A stretch of DNA of 15,959 nucleotides, taken from contig JAIRZS010000133.1 in NCBI GenBank assembly GCA_031267115.1, positions 1 to 15,959 on the forward strand. The letters run 5' to 3'. The notes under the pieces are model-generated. The model searched no databases. It saw only the letters and a program-made list of their open reading frames with translations, and was not told the origin of the DNA. The translations under genes and the position numbers were made by a program. The DNA is from Treponema sp. (GTDB taxonomy: Bacteria > Spirochaetota > Spirochaetia > Treponematales > Breznakiellaceae). Of the stretch, positions 8,057 through 15,367 are shown in pieces (positions within the stretch are counted from its first letter, which is position 1; every line of letters begins with the position of its first letter).

Positions 8057-8263
8057 TCAGCTTTCCTTGATGTTGTATTTTTTCCTGAACCGTTCGATAC
8101 GGCCGGCGGTGTCAACCAGCTTCTGCTTGCCCGTGAAGAAGGGGTGGCAAGCCGAGCAAATTTCCACCTTGATGTCCTTGACTGTGGAGCGGGTTTCGAT
8201 AACGTTCCCGCAGGCGCAGGTGATCTTGGCCGCCTCGTACCTGGGATGTATCTTCTCTTTCAT
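8057..8263 (-). CDS. rpmE: 50S ribosomal protein L31, zinc-binding form
   Basis: L31 is a small protein at the ribosomal subunit interface. The 68 residues start MKEKIHPRY and carry the zinc-binding set C16, C18, C36 and C39 (CAC and CSAC), so this is the zinc-containing (C+) form. The C-terminal FRKKYNI region is also typical. A strong GGAGG lies 10 bases before the ATG. It sits between rho and apt; rho-rpmE adjacency is common in bacteria, and from memory the same order occurs in Treponema pallidum. Paralogous zinc-free L31 genes, where present in other bacteria, replace this form under zinc limitation; none is visible here. Confidence 0.96.
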   Translation of the reverse strand: MKEKIHPRYEAAKITCACGNVIETRSTVKDIKVEICSACHPFFTGKQKLVDTAGRIERFRKKYNIKES

Positions 8264-8369
8264 TTAAGATTTTCCTCCAAATCGCCGTCCAACCCCGGCG
8301 TTCCGGGCCGGTTTAAGGACGTATCTGCTCTTTTGTCCGGGCAAAACCCGGGTAAAAAAGGCTTCCGTT

Positions 8370-8394
8370 AAAAATACCGGATTCCCCTAATCCG
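8370..8394 (-). terminator. Intrinsic terminator overlapping the rho stop codon
   Basis: Read on the minus strand, CGGATT-AGGGG-AATCCG forms a 6-bp stem with a 5-base loop, followed after GTA by five T. The rho stop codon TAG (8389-8387) straddles the stem and loop, so ribosomes finishing rho would cover the hairpin. The stem is short, so termination may be partial and leave some read-through into rpmE. Confidence 0.5.
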
Positions 8395-10258
8395 AGCCGG
8401 CAGCACCCGTATTCATGGACCTGAGGAACGCTTCATTATTCTTGCTTTTCTTCATTCTGTCAATAAGCAGCTCGATGATCTCGATGTCGTCCATGGGGTT
8501 TATGACCTTGCGGAGTATCCACATCCTCTGCATCTCCTCTTCGGTGAGGAGGAGTTCTTCTTTCCTGGTACCGGATTTCTTGATATTGATGGCCGGGAAA
8601 AGCCTGCGGTCGGAGATGCGGCGGTCCAGGTTGATCTCCAGGTTGCCCGTCCCCTTGAATTCTTCGAAAATTACCTCGTCCATGCGGCTGCCGGTCTCGA
8701 TCAGGGCTGTGGAAATGATGGTAAGGCTCCCCCCTTCCTCGATATTCCGGGCGGCGCCGAAGAAGCGCTTGGGCTTGTGCAGGGCGTTGGAATCCACGCC
8801 GCCTGAAAGGATCTTGCCGCTTGTGGGGACGGTCTGGTTGTAGGCCCGCGCTAGGCGGGTTATCGAGTCAAGAAGTATCACCACATCCTTCTTGTGTTCG
8901 ACTAGGCGTTTTGCCTTTTCCAGGGCCATTTCGGTTACCTGCACATGCCGGGTGGCCTGCTCGTCAAATGTCGAGGAGATAACCTCGGCCCGGACGGTGC
9001 GTTCCATATCGGTAACTTCCTCGGGCCGCTCGTCGATGAGCAGCACGATAAGGTAGACCTCCGGGTGGTTCCTGGTGATGGCATTGGCTATCTTCTGCAT
9101 CATGATGGTCTTGCCGGTCCTGGGGGGCGCCACGATAAGCGCCCGCTGGCCTTTCCCGATGGGGCAGAACAGGTTGATGATGCGCTCGGAAATGCCGTCG
9201 GTGGTTGTTTCCAGGTTCAGCTTGCGGTTCGGGTACAGGGGCGTAAGGTTGTCAAAGGGGATGCGGTTCTGGGCTACGGTGGGATCGTCATAGTTGACGG
9301 TTTCCACCCGGAGCATGGCGAAGAAACGCTCGCTTTCCTTGGGGCTGCGGATCTGGCCGTACACGGTGTCCCCGGTTTTCAGGGCAAAGAGCCGTATCTG
9401 GCTTGGGCTGATATAGATGTCGTCGGGGCCGGGCAGGTAGGAATTCTGGGGGCTGCGCAAAAAACCGTAGCCGTCGGGCAGTATTTCCAGCGAGCCGTAG
9501 GCGTAGATAATGCCTCCCCGCTCCGTATGGGCCTTTAAAATAGAGAAGACAATCTCCTGCTTTTTAAGGGAAACCATATCCTCGTGGGAGATATTGTAAC
9601 AGGCCGCCAGTTCCCGCAAATCTATCATGTTAAGCCGGATAAGCTCGTTGATCGAAAGCCGGGGCTTGCCATTGTCCTGATCGTTGCGCGGTTCGGGCTT
9701 TCCGTAAATATCCGGCATGGACGGCAGCTTGGGAATGGCGGGCAGCGCCTGGGCCGGGCCTGTGTCGGCGGCCTGTACCGGTCCGCCGCCGGTTCCGTTG
9801 TGGCTGTTACGCCCTTCCCCGAACGGGGACTCCGCGCCGTTCGCCCCGGTCTGGCCGCGCGACGGAGCGGCGGAAGGCCGCCCCCCGGCGAACAGGGCCG
9901 CCTCGCCGGAAATTTCGCCGCCGGCCCCCCCGTGGTTTTGCTCGCCGCGTTCGTGGGGCCGCCTTCCCCGGGGCCGCGCGGAACCGGAATGGGCCGGCTC
10001 GCCGATGGGGATGTCAAAACCGGCGTTCTCCATACCCGAAGCGGCGGCGGGTTCCTGCCGGGCGGTCACCCGGCGGGTTTTGGCACGGACCATCACCTTG
10101 CCGCCGGGGCGCTCGGCCTCCTCCTCGCCCGCCTCCGAATCAAAAGACAGCATACCCTCGTCCGGACCGGATTCAGACGCCGCATAGGCCTTGAGATCCG
10201 GTAAAGTATTCTCGCTTTCCGTAGTTTTCGAAGAGCGGCCTTTTTTGATAAATGCCAT
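8387..10258 (-). CDS. rho: Transcription termination factor Rho with long N-terminal extension
   Basis: Rho is the hexameric RNA-dependent ATPase that ends transcription of untranslated RNA. The conserved core starts near residue 201 (LSINELIRLNMIDLRELA, Rho N-terminal helix bundle). The RNA-binding OSB fold with LPDGYGFLR follows at 260-268, then Walker A APPRTGKT at 377-384, LLIDERPEEVTDM at 406-418 with the catalytic Glu, Walker B VVILLDSITRLARAYN at 459-474, the GKILSGGVD loop at 481-489 and SGTRKEELLL at 562-571. The protein is 623 residues against about 420 in E. coli. Nearly all the excess is residues 1-200, rich in Gly, Pro, Ala, Glu and Arg and probably disordered. The ATG has AGAGG six bases upstream. 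Two candidate promoters lie within 350 bases. Confidence 0.97.
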   Translation of the reverse strand: MAFIKKGRSSKTTESENTLPDLKAYAASESGPDEGMLSFDSEAGEEEAERPGGKVMVRAKTRRVTARQEPAAASGMENAGFDIPIGEPAHSGSARPRGRRPHERGEQNHGGAGGEISGEAALFAGGRPSAAPSRGQTGANGAESPFGEGRNSHNGTGGGPVQAADTGPAQALPAIPKLPSMPDIYGKPEPRNDQDNGKPRLSINELIRLNMIDLRELAACYNISHEDMVSLKKQEIVFSILKAHTERGGIIYAYGSLEILPDGYGFLRSPQNSYLPGPDDIYISPSQIRLFALKTGDTVYGQIRSPKESERFFAMLRVETVNYDDPTVAQNRIPFDNLTPLYPNRKLNLETTTDGISERIINLFCPIGKGQRALIVAPPRTGKTIMMQKIANAITRNHPEVYLIVLLIDERPEEVTDMERTVRAEVISSTFDEQATRHVQVTEMALEKAKRLVEHKKDVVILLDSITRLARAYNQTVPTSGKILSGGVDSNALHKPKRFFGAARNIEEGGSLTIISTALIETGSRMDEVIFEEFKGTGNLEINLDRRISDRRLFPAINIKKSGTRKEELLLTEEEMQRMWILRKVINPMDDIEIIELLIDRMKKSKNNEAFLRSMNTGAAGSD

Positions 10259-10394
10259 GACTAACCTCTGTCTTATTTGTTTTCTATTCCCGCTCTAAAC
10301 ACAATGGGAATAGCTAATACTGTGAGCCGTTTGTAATAAATTACGCAAGTACAATTTTCTCCAGCGGGCAAGAAAACAATAGCGCTCGTTACAG

Positions 10395-10422
10395 TTTTCC
10401 TGTTGTATTTTTCCTGTTGTAT
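10395..10422. repeat. Tandem 14-bp repeat in the rho upstream region
   Basis: The unit ttttcctgttgtat occurs twice, base-perfect and head to tail (10395-10408 and 10409-10422). It overlaps the -10 of the proximal rho promoter candidate and extends into its start region. Position and exactness suggest an operator-like or translation/attenuation-related site, but nothing identifies a binder. Confidence 0.75.
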
Positions 10423-10446
10423 ATTATGGGTTTGCCGATAAGTCAA
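10418..10446 (-). promoter_or_regulatory. Candidate proximal rho promoter
   Basis: On the minus strand TTGACT (10446-10441) and TATACA (10423-10418) are spaced by 17 bases. The match to the sigma-70 consensus is 5/6 and 4/6. It would leave a rho leader of about 150 bases. The tandem 14-bp repeat overlaps the -10. Confidence 0.5.
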
Positions 10447-10561
10447 AAAAAATATAACGGAATTCAAATTCGGGCTACCCCCGCTTGGCAATTATTGGCA
10501 GGCGCAGACCGAATAGTTACAAAAATTCCCCGGTTTTTTGAAACTCCCGTTTTATAAGATC

Positions 10562-10591
10562 AGTTTACTACGGAAACGGCAAACTTGTCAA
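10562..10591 (-). promoter_or_regulatory. Candidate distal rho promoter
   Basis: On the minus strand a perfect TTGACA (10591-10586) is followed after 18 bases by TAAACT (10567-10562, 4/6). It would give a leader of about 300 bases for rho. The -35 lies 18 bases from the start of repeat copy C, the same distance seen between repeat copy D and the promoter at 15427-15455. Confidence 0.45.
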
Positions 10592-10592
10592 G

Positions 10593-10997
10593 CGATCGAT
10601 TAAGCGGTACAGCAGTTTAACCTTCGAAGACTTTTAAAAAATTTGGGCGCATTTCCGGTGCTTCGTACCGGAAACCGGGCTTTGCGGGGACAAAACCATG
10701 CGGTGCATGGTTTTGTGGGCGTACCCCAAGCGTCCAGGGATGGACGCATTACGGAAGCAAATCCGCAAAGCGGATTTGCGAGTGCGCCCCGGCCGGAAAT
10801 CCGAAGCAGGAGGCTGAGGATTGGAGGCGCTTCGCTCCATTCTTTGCGCCTGGCGGCACAAAGAACGCTCTAGACCCTCCGGGTCTTACGCGCCCCTCCA
10901 ATCCCTTGCGCGGTTGGGTAATGGGCGTCTTTTCCGTAAGATTCTCCCCGTCTTTTTGAAATGTTAAATTGCTATAAGCGGTACGATCGATTAAGCG
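10593..10997. repeat. 14-bp direct repeats flanking copy C
   Basis: CGATCGATTAAGCG occurs at 10593-10606 and 10984-10997, on either side of repeat copy C. TAAGCGGTAC also occurs at both places (10601-10610 and 10975-10984) but in swapped order, as if both were pieces of a 17-base unit gatcgattaagcggtac. This could be an insertion footprint or a decayed tandem repeat. Confidence 0.5.
10610..10912 (-). repeat. Hairpin-rich intergenic repeat, copy C (long form)
   Basis: On the minus strand this copy runs from cgcgcaagggattg to atgcgcccaa and on to aaactgctg. Bases 10828-10912 are identical to 15558-15642 (85 bp). Bases 10643-10687 equal 15508-15552 except at two positions that pair with each other. 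The central 140 bases (10688-10827) are absent from copy D and hold perfect stems at 10691-10715 (11 bp, loop GGT) and 10757-10779 (10 bp, loop AAA), plus a 6-bp stem at 10730-10747. Other stems are at 10653-10673 (loop TTC), 10840-10865 and 10873-10887 (AGACCC-TCC-GGGTCT). Together with flanking AT-rich sequence this accounts for the gap between rho and pncC; no gene is seen. Confidence 0.8.
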
Positions 10998-11006
10998 ATC
11001 GGGCAA

Positions 11007-11501
11007 TTAACCGGATACCCCGGCCAGGCCCAGGAGAAGGGCGATAAGTTCCCCGGCGGCCTCAAGGCGGATACTGTTCCGCGAGCCGGTAAAATGATAC
11101 TCCCGCGTTTCGGCCGGGCCGCCCGCGCGGCAAAGGCCGGCGATAAACACGGTGCCTACCGGCTTACCCGAGCCGTCGCCTTCGGGGCCGGCAAGCCCGG
11201 TCACCGAAGCGGCAATATCCGCGCCGCTCGCCTCCAGCGCCCCCTCGGCCATGGCAAGGGCGGTTTCCCGGCTTACCGCGCCGTATTTTTCCAACACCTC
11301 TCTTTCAAGGCCAATCATGGCCCGTTTCGCATCCGGGGTATAGGTAACATACGATCCCCATAGTACCTCTGAAGCCCCGCTTACTTCGGCGAGCAGGCTT
11401 GACACAAGGCCGGCAGTACAGGATTCGGCCAAAACAACCTTAAGCCCCTTCCCGGAAGCCGCGCGTATCAGTTTTTCAGCGTCGGAGGCGGGTTTGTTCA
11501 T
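11007..11501 (-). CDS. pncC: Nicotinamide-nucleotide amidohydrolase (CinA C-terminal domain family)
   Basis: The enzyme deamidates nicotinamide mononucleotide to nicotinate mononucleotide, recycling pyridine nucleotides. The 164 residues are a stand-alone CinA C-terminal domain. The nucleophile motif AESCTAG is at 25-31 (catalytic Ser27), GSYVTYTPDAKRAMIG at 49-64, and the loop TGLAGPEGDGSGKPVGTV at 101-118. The N-terminal molybdopterin-binding-like domain of full CinA is missing, as in E. coli PncC. The ATG has no good ribosome site (TTTAAG at best), so translation may lean on the bactofilin gene 39 bases upstream. It is the last gene of the operon. No terminator is clear after it. Confidence 0.93.
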   Translation of the reverse strand: MNKPASDAEKLIRAASGKGLKVVLAESCTAGLVSSLLAEVSGASEVLWGSYVTYTPDAKRAMIGLEREVLEKYGAVSRETALAMAEGALEASGADIAASVTGLAGPEGDGSGKPVGTVFIAGLCRAGGPAETREYHFTGSRNSIRLEAAGELIALLLGLAGVSG

Positions 11502-11540
11502 CTTAAATTTACGCTTATCCGTATTTTCATGCAGGCGGGT

Positions 11541-11963
11541 TTACTGCCGGGCCCTCTGCAGCTCGGCCTTTATTTCTTCCGTGGAGCGGGAAAATATCTC
11601 CGTTTCCTTGTCGCCCCGGATCATAGCGCACTGCCCCTCGAACAGGACCCCGTCGGCAATACGCAGCCGGGCGGCGCTTACATCGCCCCGGACTTCGGCG
11701 CCGCTCAGCATGTCAACCTTGTCCATCGCGCGGACTTCCCCGATCACAGTGCCGTATACAACAAGGGAAGAAACCGAGATGCGGTCGGCTTCCACAACGG
11801 CCCCTTTGTCCACAATAAGCGCCCCGGTAGCCTCGATGGTTCCCTTGAATTTCCCCCGAATGCAGAGGGTTTCCTTAAAGCGGAGCAAGCCGTCGAAACG
11901 GGTGCCGGAACCGAAGACAACAACGGCTTCGCTGTCCCTGGTTTTTCCTTCAAATCTGGCCAT
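11541..11963 (-). CDS. Bactofilin (polymer-forming cytoskeletal protein)
   Basis: Bactofilins self-assemble without nucleotide into membrane-associated filaments that localise cell-wall or shape factors. The 140-residue protein has a short charged N-terminus and a beta-helix core of short hydrophobic/Gly repeats at about 14-115 (for example GSGTRFDGLLRF, RGKFKGTIEATGALIV, GTVIGEVRAMDKVDML, GAEVRGDVSAARLRI), then a charged tail ending ELQRARQ. This matches the single-domain family. The ATG has AAAGG five bases upstream. It starts 8 bases after the response regulator stop, which makes co-translation and a functional link plausible. In Leptospira a bactofilin is reported to shape the helical cell; a shape role here is inference. 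Confidence 0.92.
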   Translation of the reverse strand: MARFEGKTRDSEAVVVFGSGTRFDGLLRFKETLCIRGKFKGTIEATGALIVDKGAVVEADRISVSSLVVYGTVIGEVRAMDKVDMLSGAEVRGDVSAARLRIADGVLFEGQCAMIRGDKETEIFSRSTEEIKAELQRARQ

Positions 11964-11971
11964 ACTAACCT

Positions 11972-12685
11972 TTAGTCCTGATGCACGGATTTTCTGATAT
12001 TCTCTTCCAGAATACGGATCTCGATTTCATTTTTCTTTAGATCCTGCCACTCGGCAATGGTCCGGTCGATTCTGGCGTCCAGTTCGGCGATATTCTTCCG
12101 CACTACGGATCTTTTTTCCCTGATTACCGCAAGCTGCTTTGCCAGAAAAACGGCGTCGACCGCCCCGCCGTCCTGCGGAATCCGGGAAATGGCCGCGTCA
12201 AGGTCGTCCATGCTTTTGATAAAATCCGCAGTCTTGCTTTTCATGTCCATGCCGAAAGCTTCCGCCAGGTTAAGGCGGCTTTCCCGGTAGACAATCTGCC
12301 CGAAAAGCTCCCGGTTTCTGAGTACCGCCCGGATCCGGGCCAAAACTTCGGAAAAATTGAAAGGCTTGGTAATATAATCATCCACCCCAAGTTCAAAGCC
12401 TTCAATTTTATCCTTTACGTCCCCCAGCGCCGAGAACATAATGATGGGAATTTCACGGTATTTTATGTCCTTCTTGAGGGTTTTAGTAACATCCCAGCCG
12501 GACATCTTGGGCATAACATTATCGAGTATGATCAGATCCGGGCGGAACTGCTTTACTTTTTCCAGAGCCGCAAGCCCGTCTTCCGCCTTTTCAACAATAA
12601 AGCCAAGTTTGGAAAGCATCACATCAAAAAAATCAAGGTTAAGCTGTTCGTCGTCAACTATAAGAATCTTCTTTCGCCCGCCCAT
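11972..12685 (-). CDS. Response regulator: receiver domain plus C-terminal coiled coil
   Basis: The 237-residue protein has a complete receiver domain at about 5-122 with the acidic pair D11/D12, phospho-acceptor D55 (LIILDNVMPKMSG), switch Ser85 and K107 (DDYITKPFNFSE). Residues about 125-237 lack any DNA-binding, GGDEF or other output domain. They are rich in Glu, Lys, Arg, Leu and Ile with heptad-like spacing, most clearly about 180-232, so a helical or coiled-coil output acting by protein contact is likely. The ATG has GGTGA seven bases upstream. It lies 12 bases after lnt and 8 before the bactofilin gene. No histidine kinase is in the window, so its input must come from elsewhere. Confidence 0.9.
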   Translation of the reverse strand: MGGRKKILIVDDEQLNLDFFDVMLSKLGFIVEKAEDGLAALEKVKQFRPDLIILDNVMPKMSGWDVTKTLKKDIKYREIPIIMFSALGDVKDKIEGFELGVDDYITKPFNFSEVLARIRAVLRNRELFGQIVYRESRLNLAEAFGMDMKSKTADFIKSMDDLDAAISRIPQDGGAVDAVFLAKQLAVIREKRSVVRKNIAELDARIDRTIAEWQDLKKNEIEIRILEENIRKSVHQD

Positions 12686-12697
12686 ATTATTTCACCT

Positions 12698-14401
12698 TCA
12701 TTGACGCCGGCCCCCGCCGGCTAAATCGCGGTTTGTCCGCGATAGAGCAGCCGGTTTTTTCCCGGCCCGTCTGCCAAGTATACCGCGCACGCCGCCAATC
12801 AGCAAGATCGCCAGCGCGAAAACAGCAAAGAACTGGCCCAAAATATCCCCAAAGCGGGTATAAATCGTCGTTTTTTTGACTACAGGAAGATCAACATTAA
12901 GCGAAACCTCCGCGAAAGGCTCGGCCATGGCAAGAATTTTCCCGTTCGGATCGATGCCGCAGGTCTGGCCCGAGGCGGTGGAACGCGCCATGGAACGGCG
13001 GTTCTCTACAGCCCGGAATACCGCCATGGAAAGGTGCTGCATCTGCGCGGGAAGGCTGGCAGACCAGGCGTCGTTGGAAAGGTTGACGATAAGTTCCGCC
13101 CCGTTCCGGGTGAAAGTCCGGGAAAGGTAGCCGAAACTGTCTTCAAAGCAGATAGGGGTGGAAAATTTGACCCCCGCGCTTTCAAAGACCGTGGCCTCGG
13201 TCCCCTTTTCCCAGAAGTGGGTATCCGCGTTTTTCAGGGCGTTGTAAACCCAGGGGAACTGCTTTTCGTAGGGGAAATGCTCGGTAAAGGGGACCAGGTG
13301 GAGTTTCCGGTACAGGATCGATGATTCTCCCTTTTCAAAGAGCATAACCGCGTTGTAATCAACCCGGTAGCCGTCATCGGGATTTTTGGGCGGCTCTTTC
13401 CGGGCATCATCGTTGCCTATCAGAAACGGAACATCCTGCTGTTTCAGAAAGTCCAGGAGTTCTTTTATCAGCTCCCACGAAGGGGGATCGTCGCGGTAGT
13501 TTGTATGCCAGTAAATGCGGGGGACAAAGGCTGTTTCCGACCAGACGACAAGATCGGGCCTGGGCGTTTCCTCCAGGGCTTCAAGGGAGAGGCGCTTTAG
13601 GACCTCGTAGTTCCTCCGGTACTGGGCGATGCCTCCCCTCCAGGGATCGGTGTTATGCTGGACAAGGGCGACCCGTACCGAAGGCGCGTCCCGGTAATCC
13701 GCCGGGGAAAGCGCGCCATAGACAAGCGCCCCGGCCAGGGCGGCAAGCCAGAGGCAGCAGGCGGCGCGTTCCTTACGAAAAAATTCCCCCAGGCGCGCAG
13801 GAAGGCGCGTTAAGGACAGGGCGGCTTCGCTTTGGCCGGGCTTCCCGGAACCGCCCGCAAACGCCGCGGCCAGAGCCGCCGAGGGAAACACTACCAGCGC
13901 GGAAACGCCCCAGACGCCGAAAATATCGGCTATCTGGATGAGCGGCAGGACGGACCACTGGGAGTAGCCTGCAATCCCATAGGGATAGCCCAGGAAACCC
14001 AGGGTGCGGAGGTACTCATACGCGATCCAGATGATCCACTGGACAAGATAACCCCGCCTGGGAAAGAGGATGACAGCCAGCTTGAGCAGGGGGAAGAGGG
14101 CGGCGAAATACACCAGGTAGATCGAATCTACGATAATCCCCGCCAGGGGGTGGAACACGCTGAGCCAGTAATTGAAAAGCCCGTAGGCCGCGTAACCGTA
14201 AAGGGCGCCCCAGAAGACCGACGAAAGCGGTCCCGCGCTGTAAATAAGGCAGAATACAGGGACAAAAGCGATCCAGGCCAGAAACGGGAACCCCTCCGGC
14301 GACAAAATGTTCGGAAAAGAAGCGGCGAATAGCAGAGACCCGAACAGGACAAGGAGTAAATGTACAAAGAAAAGCCTTAACCCCGGAAAACTTCGTTTCA
14401 T
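12698..14401 (-). CDS. lnt: Apolipoprotein N-acyltransferase
   Basis: Lnt adds the third acyl chain to the N-terminal Cys of lipoproteins in the inner membrane. The 567-residue protein has about six N-terminal hydrophobic segments (about 10-30, 38-56, 60-80, 88-113, 118-135, 160-182), another near 213-231, a nitrilase-like periplasmic domain at about 240-500, and a last membrane helix at about 517-538. The catalytic triad is visible as E289 (VVWSETAF), K366 (LYRKLHLVPFTE) and C418 (TPICFED). The C-terminal tail is Arg/Lys-rich. Its ATG overlaps the HU gene's TGA (ATGA), so the two are coupled. From memory, HU-lnt adjacency also exists in Treponema pallidum. Spirochaetes are lipoprotein-rich, which fits a housekeeping role. 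Confidence 0.95.
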   Translation of the reverse strand: MKRSFPGLRLFFVHLLLVLFGSLLFAASFPNILSPEGFPFLAWIAFVPVFCLIYSAGPLSSVFWGALYGYAAYGLFNYWLSVFHPLAGIIVDSIYLVYFAALFPLLKLAVILFPRRGYLVQWIIWIAYEYLRTLGFLGYPYGIAGYSQWSVLPLIQIADIFGVWGVSALVVFPSAALAAAFAGGSGKPGQSEAALSLTRLPARLGEFFRKERAACCLWLAALAGALVYGALSPADYRDAPSVRVALVQHNTDPWRGGIAQYRRNYEVLKRLSLEALEETPRPDLVVWSETAFVPRIYWHTNYRDDPPSWELIKELLDFLKQQDVPFLIGNDDARKEPPKNPDDGYRVDYNAVMLFEKGESSILYRKLHLVPFTEHFPYEKQFPWVYNALKNADTHFWEKGTEATVFESAGVKFSTPICFEDSFGYLSRTFTRNGAELIVNLSNDAWSASLPAQMQHLSMAVFRAVENRRSMARSTASGQTCGIDPNGKILAMAEPFAEVSLNVDLPVVKKTTIYTRFGDILGQFFAVFALAILLIGGVRGILGRRAGKKPAALSRTNRDLAGGGRRQ

Positions 14402-14811
14402 GAAGCGCCGCTTTGCAGGGCCTCCCGGCTGCTTTCCGAAACGCTGTTTCCGGCAGGGCCGGAGGGCGCGGCCTCCGCCGCCGGGTTATCGGCCCCCCCG
14501 CCGGAATTTTCGCCTCTAAGGGACCAGATGTCCCGCTTGAGGTCCCTCCCCGGCCTGAAGGCGGCAACCCCGTGGGAATTTACCGATACAGGCATCCCGG
14601 TTCTCGGATTTCTGGCCTTCGATCTGCCCTTGCGTATACGCGCCTCAAAAGTACCGAAACCCCGGAGTTCGACCGCTATGCCCTTAACCAGGGCGCTCTT
14701 TATATCGTCCAGAAAAAGATCGACAACTTCCCGTATTTCCCTGCGGCTCATCCCGGTTTTCTGGTATATCGAATCGAGAATATCAATCTTGGTGATCTTT
14801 TTTTCGTCCAT
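14398..14811 (-). CDS. HU/IHF-family DNA-binding protein with disordered C-terminal tail
   Basis: This is a nucleoid-associated protein that bends DNA as a dimer. The 137 residues include the full HU fold at about 6-97, with the signature GFGTFEARIRKGRSKARNPR starting at 51 and P69 of the RNPRTG arm. A tail of about 40 residues after 98 is rich in Gly, Ala, Ser, Pro and Glu; HU proteins normally stop near 90-95. The ATG at 14811 is chosen over an in-frame TTG at 14829 because the upstream CCGGA fits a ribosome site and MDEKKITK fits family starts. There are 78 bases between rpsT and this gene and no evident promoter. It overlaps lnt by 4 bases. Confidence 0.92.
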   Translation of the reverse strand: MDEKKITKIDILDSIYQKTGMSRREIREVVDLFLDDIKSALVKGIAVELRGFGTFEARIRKGRSKARNPRTGMPVSVNSHGVAAFRPGRDLKRDIWSLRGENSGGGADNPAAEAAPSGPAGNSVSESSREALQSGAS

Positions 14812-14889
14812 AATATATCCGGGAACCAAAGAAACGCAGGCCTATTGCCTTGCACTGCGGGAATTCAATGTTCCGCGCCCCGCGAAACC

Positions 14890-15165
14890 TTACTGGGCCG
14901 CTTTAAGGGTATTAAAAAGCTTCTGCATCCGCGATTTTTTCCTTGCCGCGGAATTTTTCTTGATGATCCCCTTGCGGGCTGCGGTATCGATCTTTTTTAT
15001 CATATCCCTGAGCGCAGCCTCGGCTTCCCCGACAGCTTTTTGCCGGGCTAAAACCACGAATTTCTTCGCGCTGGTCCTGACGGAACTCTTTACCGCCTTG
15101 TTATGGAGACGCCGCTCCTCGCTCTGCCTATGCCGCTTTTCCGCGGAACTTTTCTTGGTTGCCAA
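14890..15165 (-). CDS. rpsT: 30S ribosomal protein S20
   Basis: S20 binds 16S rRNA early in small-subunit assembly. The 91 residues are Lys/Arg/Ala-rich with the typical start ATKKSSAEKRHRQSEERRLHNK and end IKKNSAARKKSRMQKLFN, and match the usual length. The start codon is TTG, preceded six bases upstream by GGGGG; there is no in-frame ATG that would keep the conserved N-terminus. E. coli rpsT also starts with UUG, which is tied to its translational self-control, so the weak start here may be functional. It lies 13 bases after the zinc-ribbon gene and is the second gene of the operon. Confidence 0.96.
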   Translation of the reverse strand: MATKKSSAEKRHRQSEERRLHNKAVKSSVRTSAKKFVVLARQKAVGEAEAALRDMIKKIDTAARKGIIKKNSAARKKSRMQKLFNTLKAAQ

Positions 15166-15178
15166 TTATAACCCCCGC

Positions 15179-15352
15179 CTATTTAAAATCCGAAGGACGC
15201 CGCTCGGTGCGCTTGCACTTCTCGCATTCGGCCACATTTTTGACTTTTCCGTTCTCGAAAAGAGTTTTCATCCTGACTTCTCCCCCGCAGGAAGAGCAGA
15301 AGAATTTCTGGGTTGCGCTGGTGGTGCGCGAGTTTTTGCTGGCCTGAGCCAT
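15179..15352 (-). CDS. Small zinc-ribbon protein, function unknown
   Basis: The 57-residue basic protein has two CxxC knuckles, C19/C22 (FFCSSCGGE) and C43/C46 (ECEKCKRTERRP), 20 residues apart. This is a rubredoxin-like or L33-like zinc-ribbon layout. I do not recognise a named family; similar small proteins seem to occur in other treponemes, from memory. The ATG at 15352 has AAGAGGAGA six bases upstream; a longer in-frame start further up would run through a hairpin and lacks such a site. It is the first gene of an operon whose second gene is rpsT, so a ribosome- or RNA-related role is plausible. An alternative is a redox or metal-sensing protein. Confidence 0.8.
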   Translation of the reverse strand: MAQASKNSRTTSATQKFFCSSCGGEVRMKTLFENGKVKNVAECEKCKRTERRPSDFK

Positions 15353-15367
15353 AAATATCTCCTCTTG

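Noticed and set aside
10273..10491. A 72-codon frame just upstream of rho, as a possible leader peptide
   Set aside because: It starts with TTG, has no ribosome site, and spans the likely promoter.
10610..10912. CRISPR array in the repeat-rich gap
   Set aside because: The repeats are different hairpins rather than one repeat with regular spacers, and no cas gene is present.
10749..11006. An 85-codon minus-strand frame with RVRPGGSRAFFVPPGAKNGAKR
   Set aside because: It is translation of repeat copy C, starts with TTG and lacks a ribosome site; peptides of this type are by-products of the repeat.
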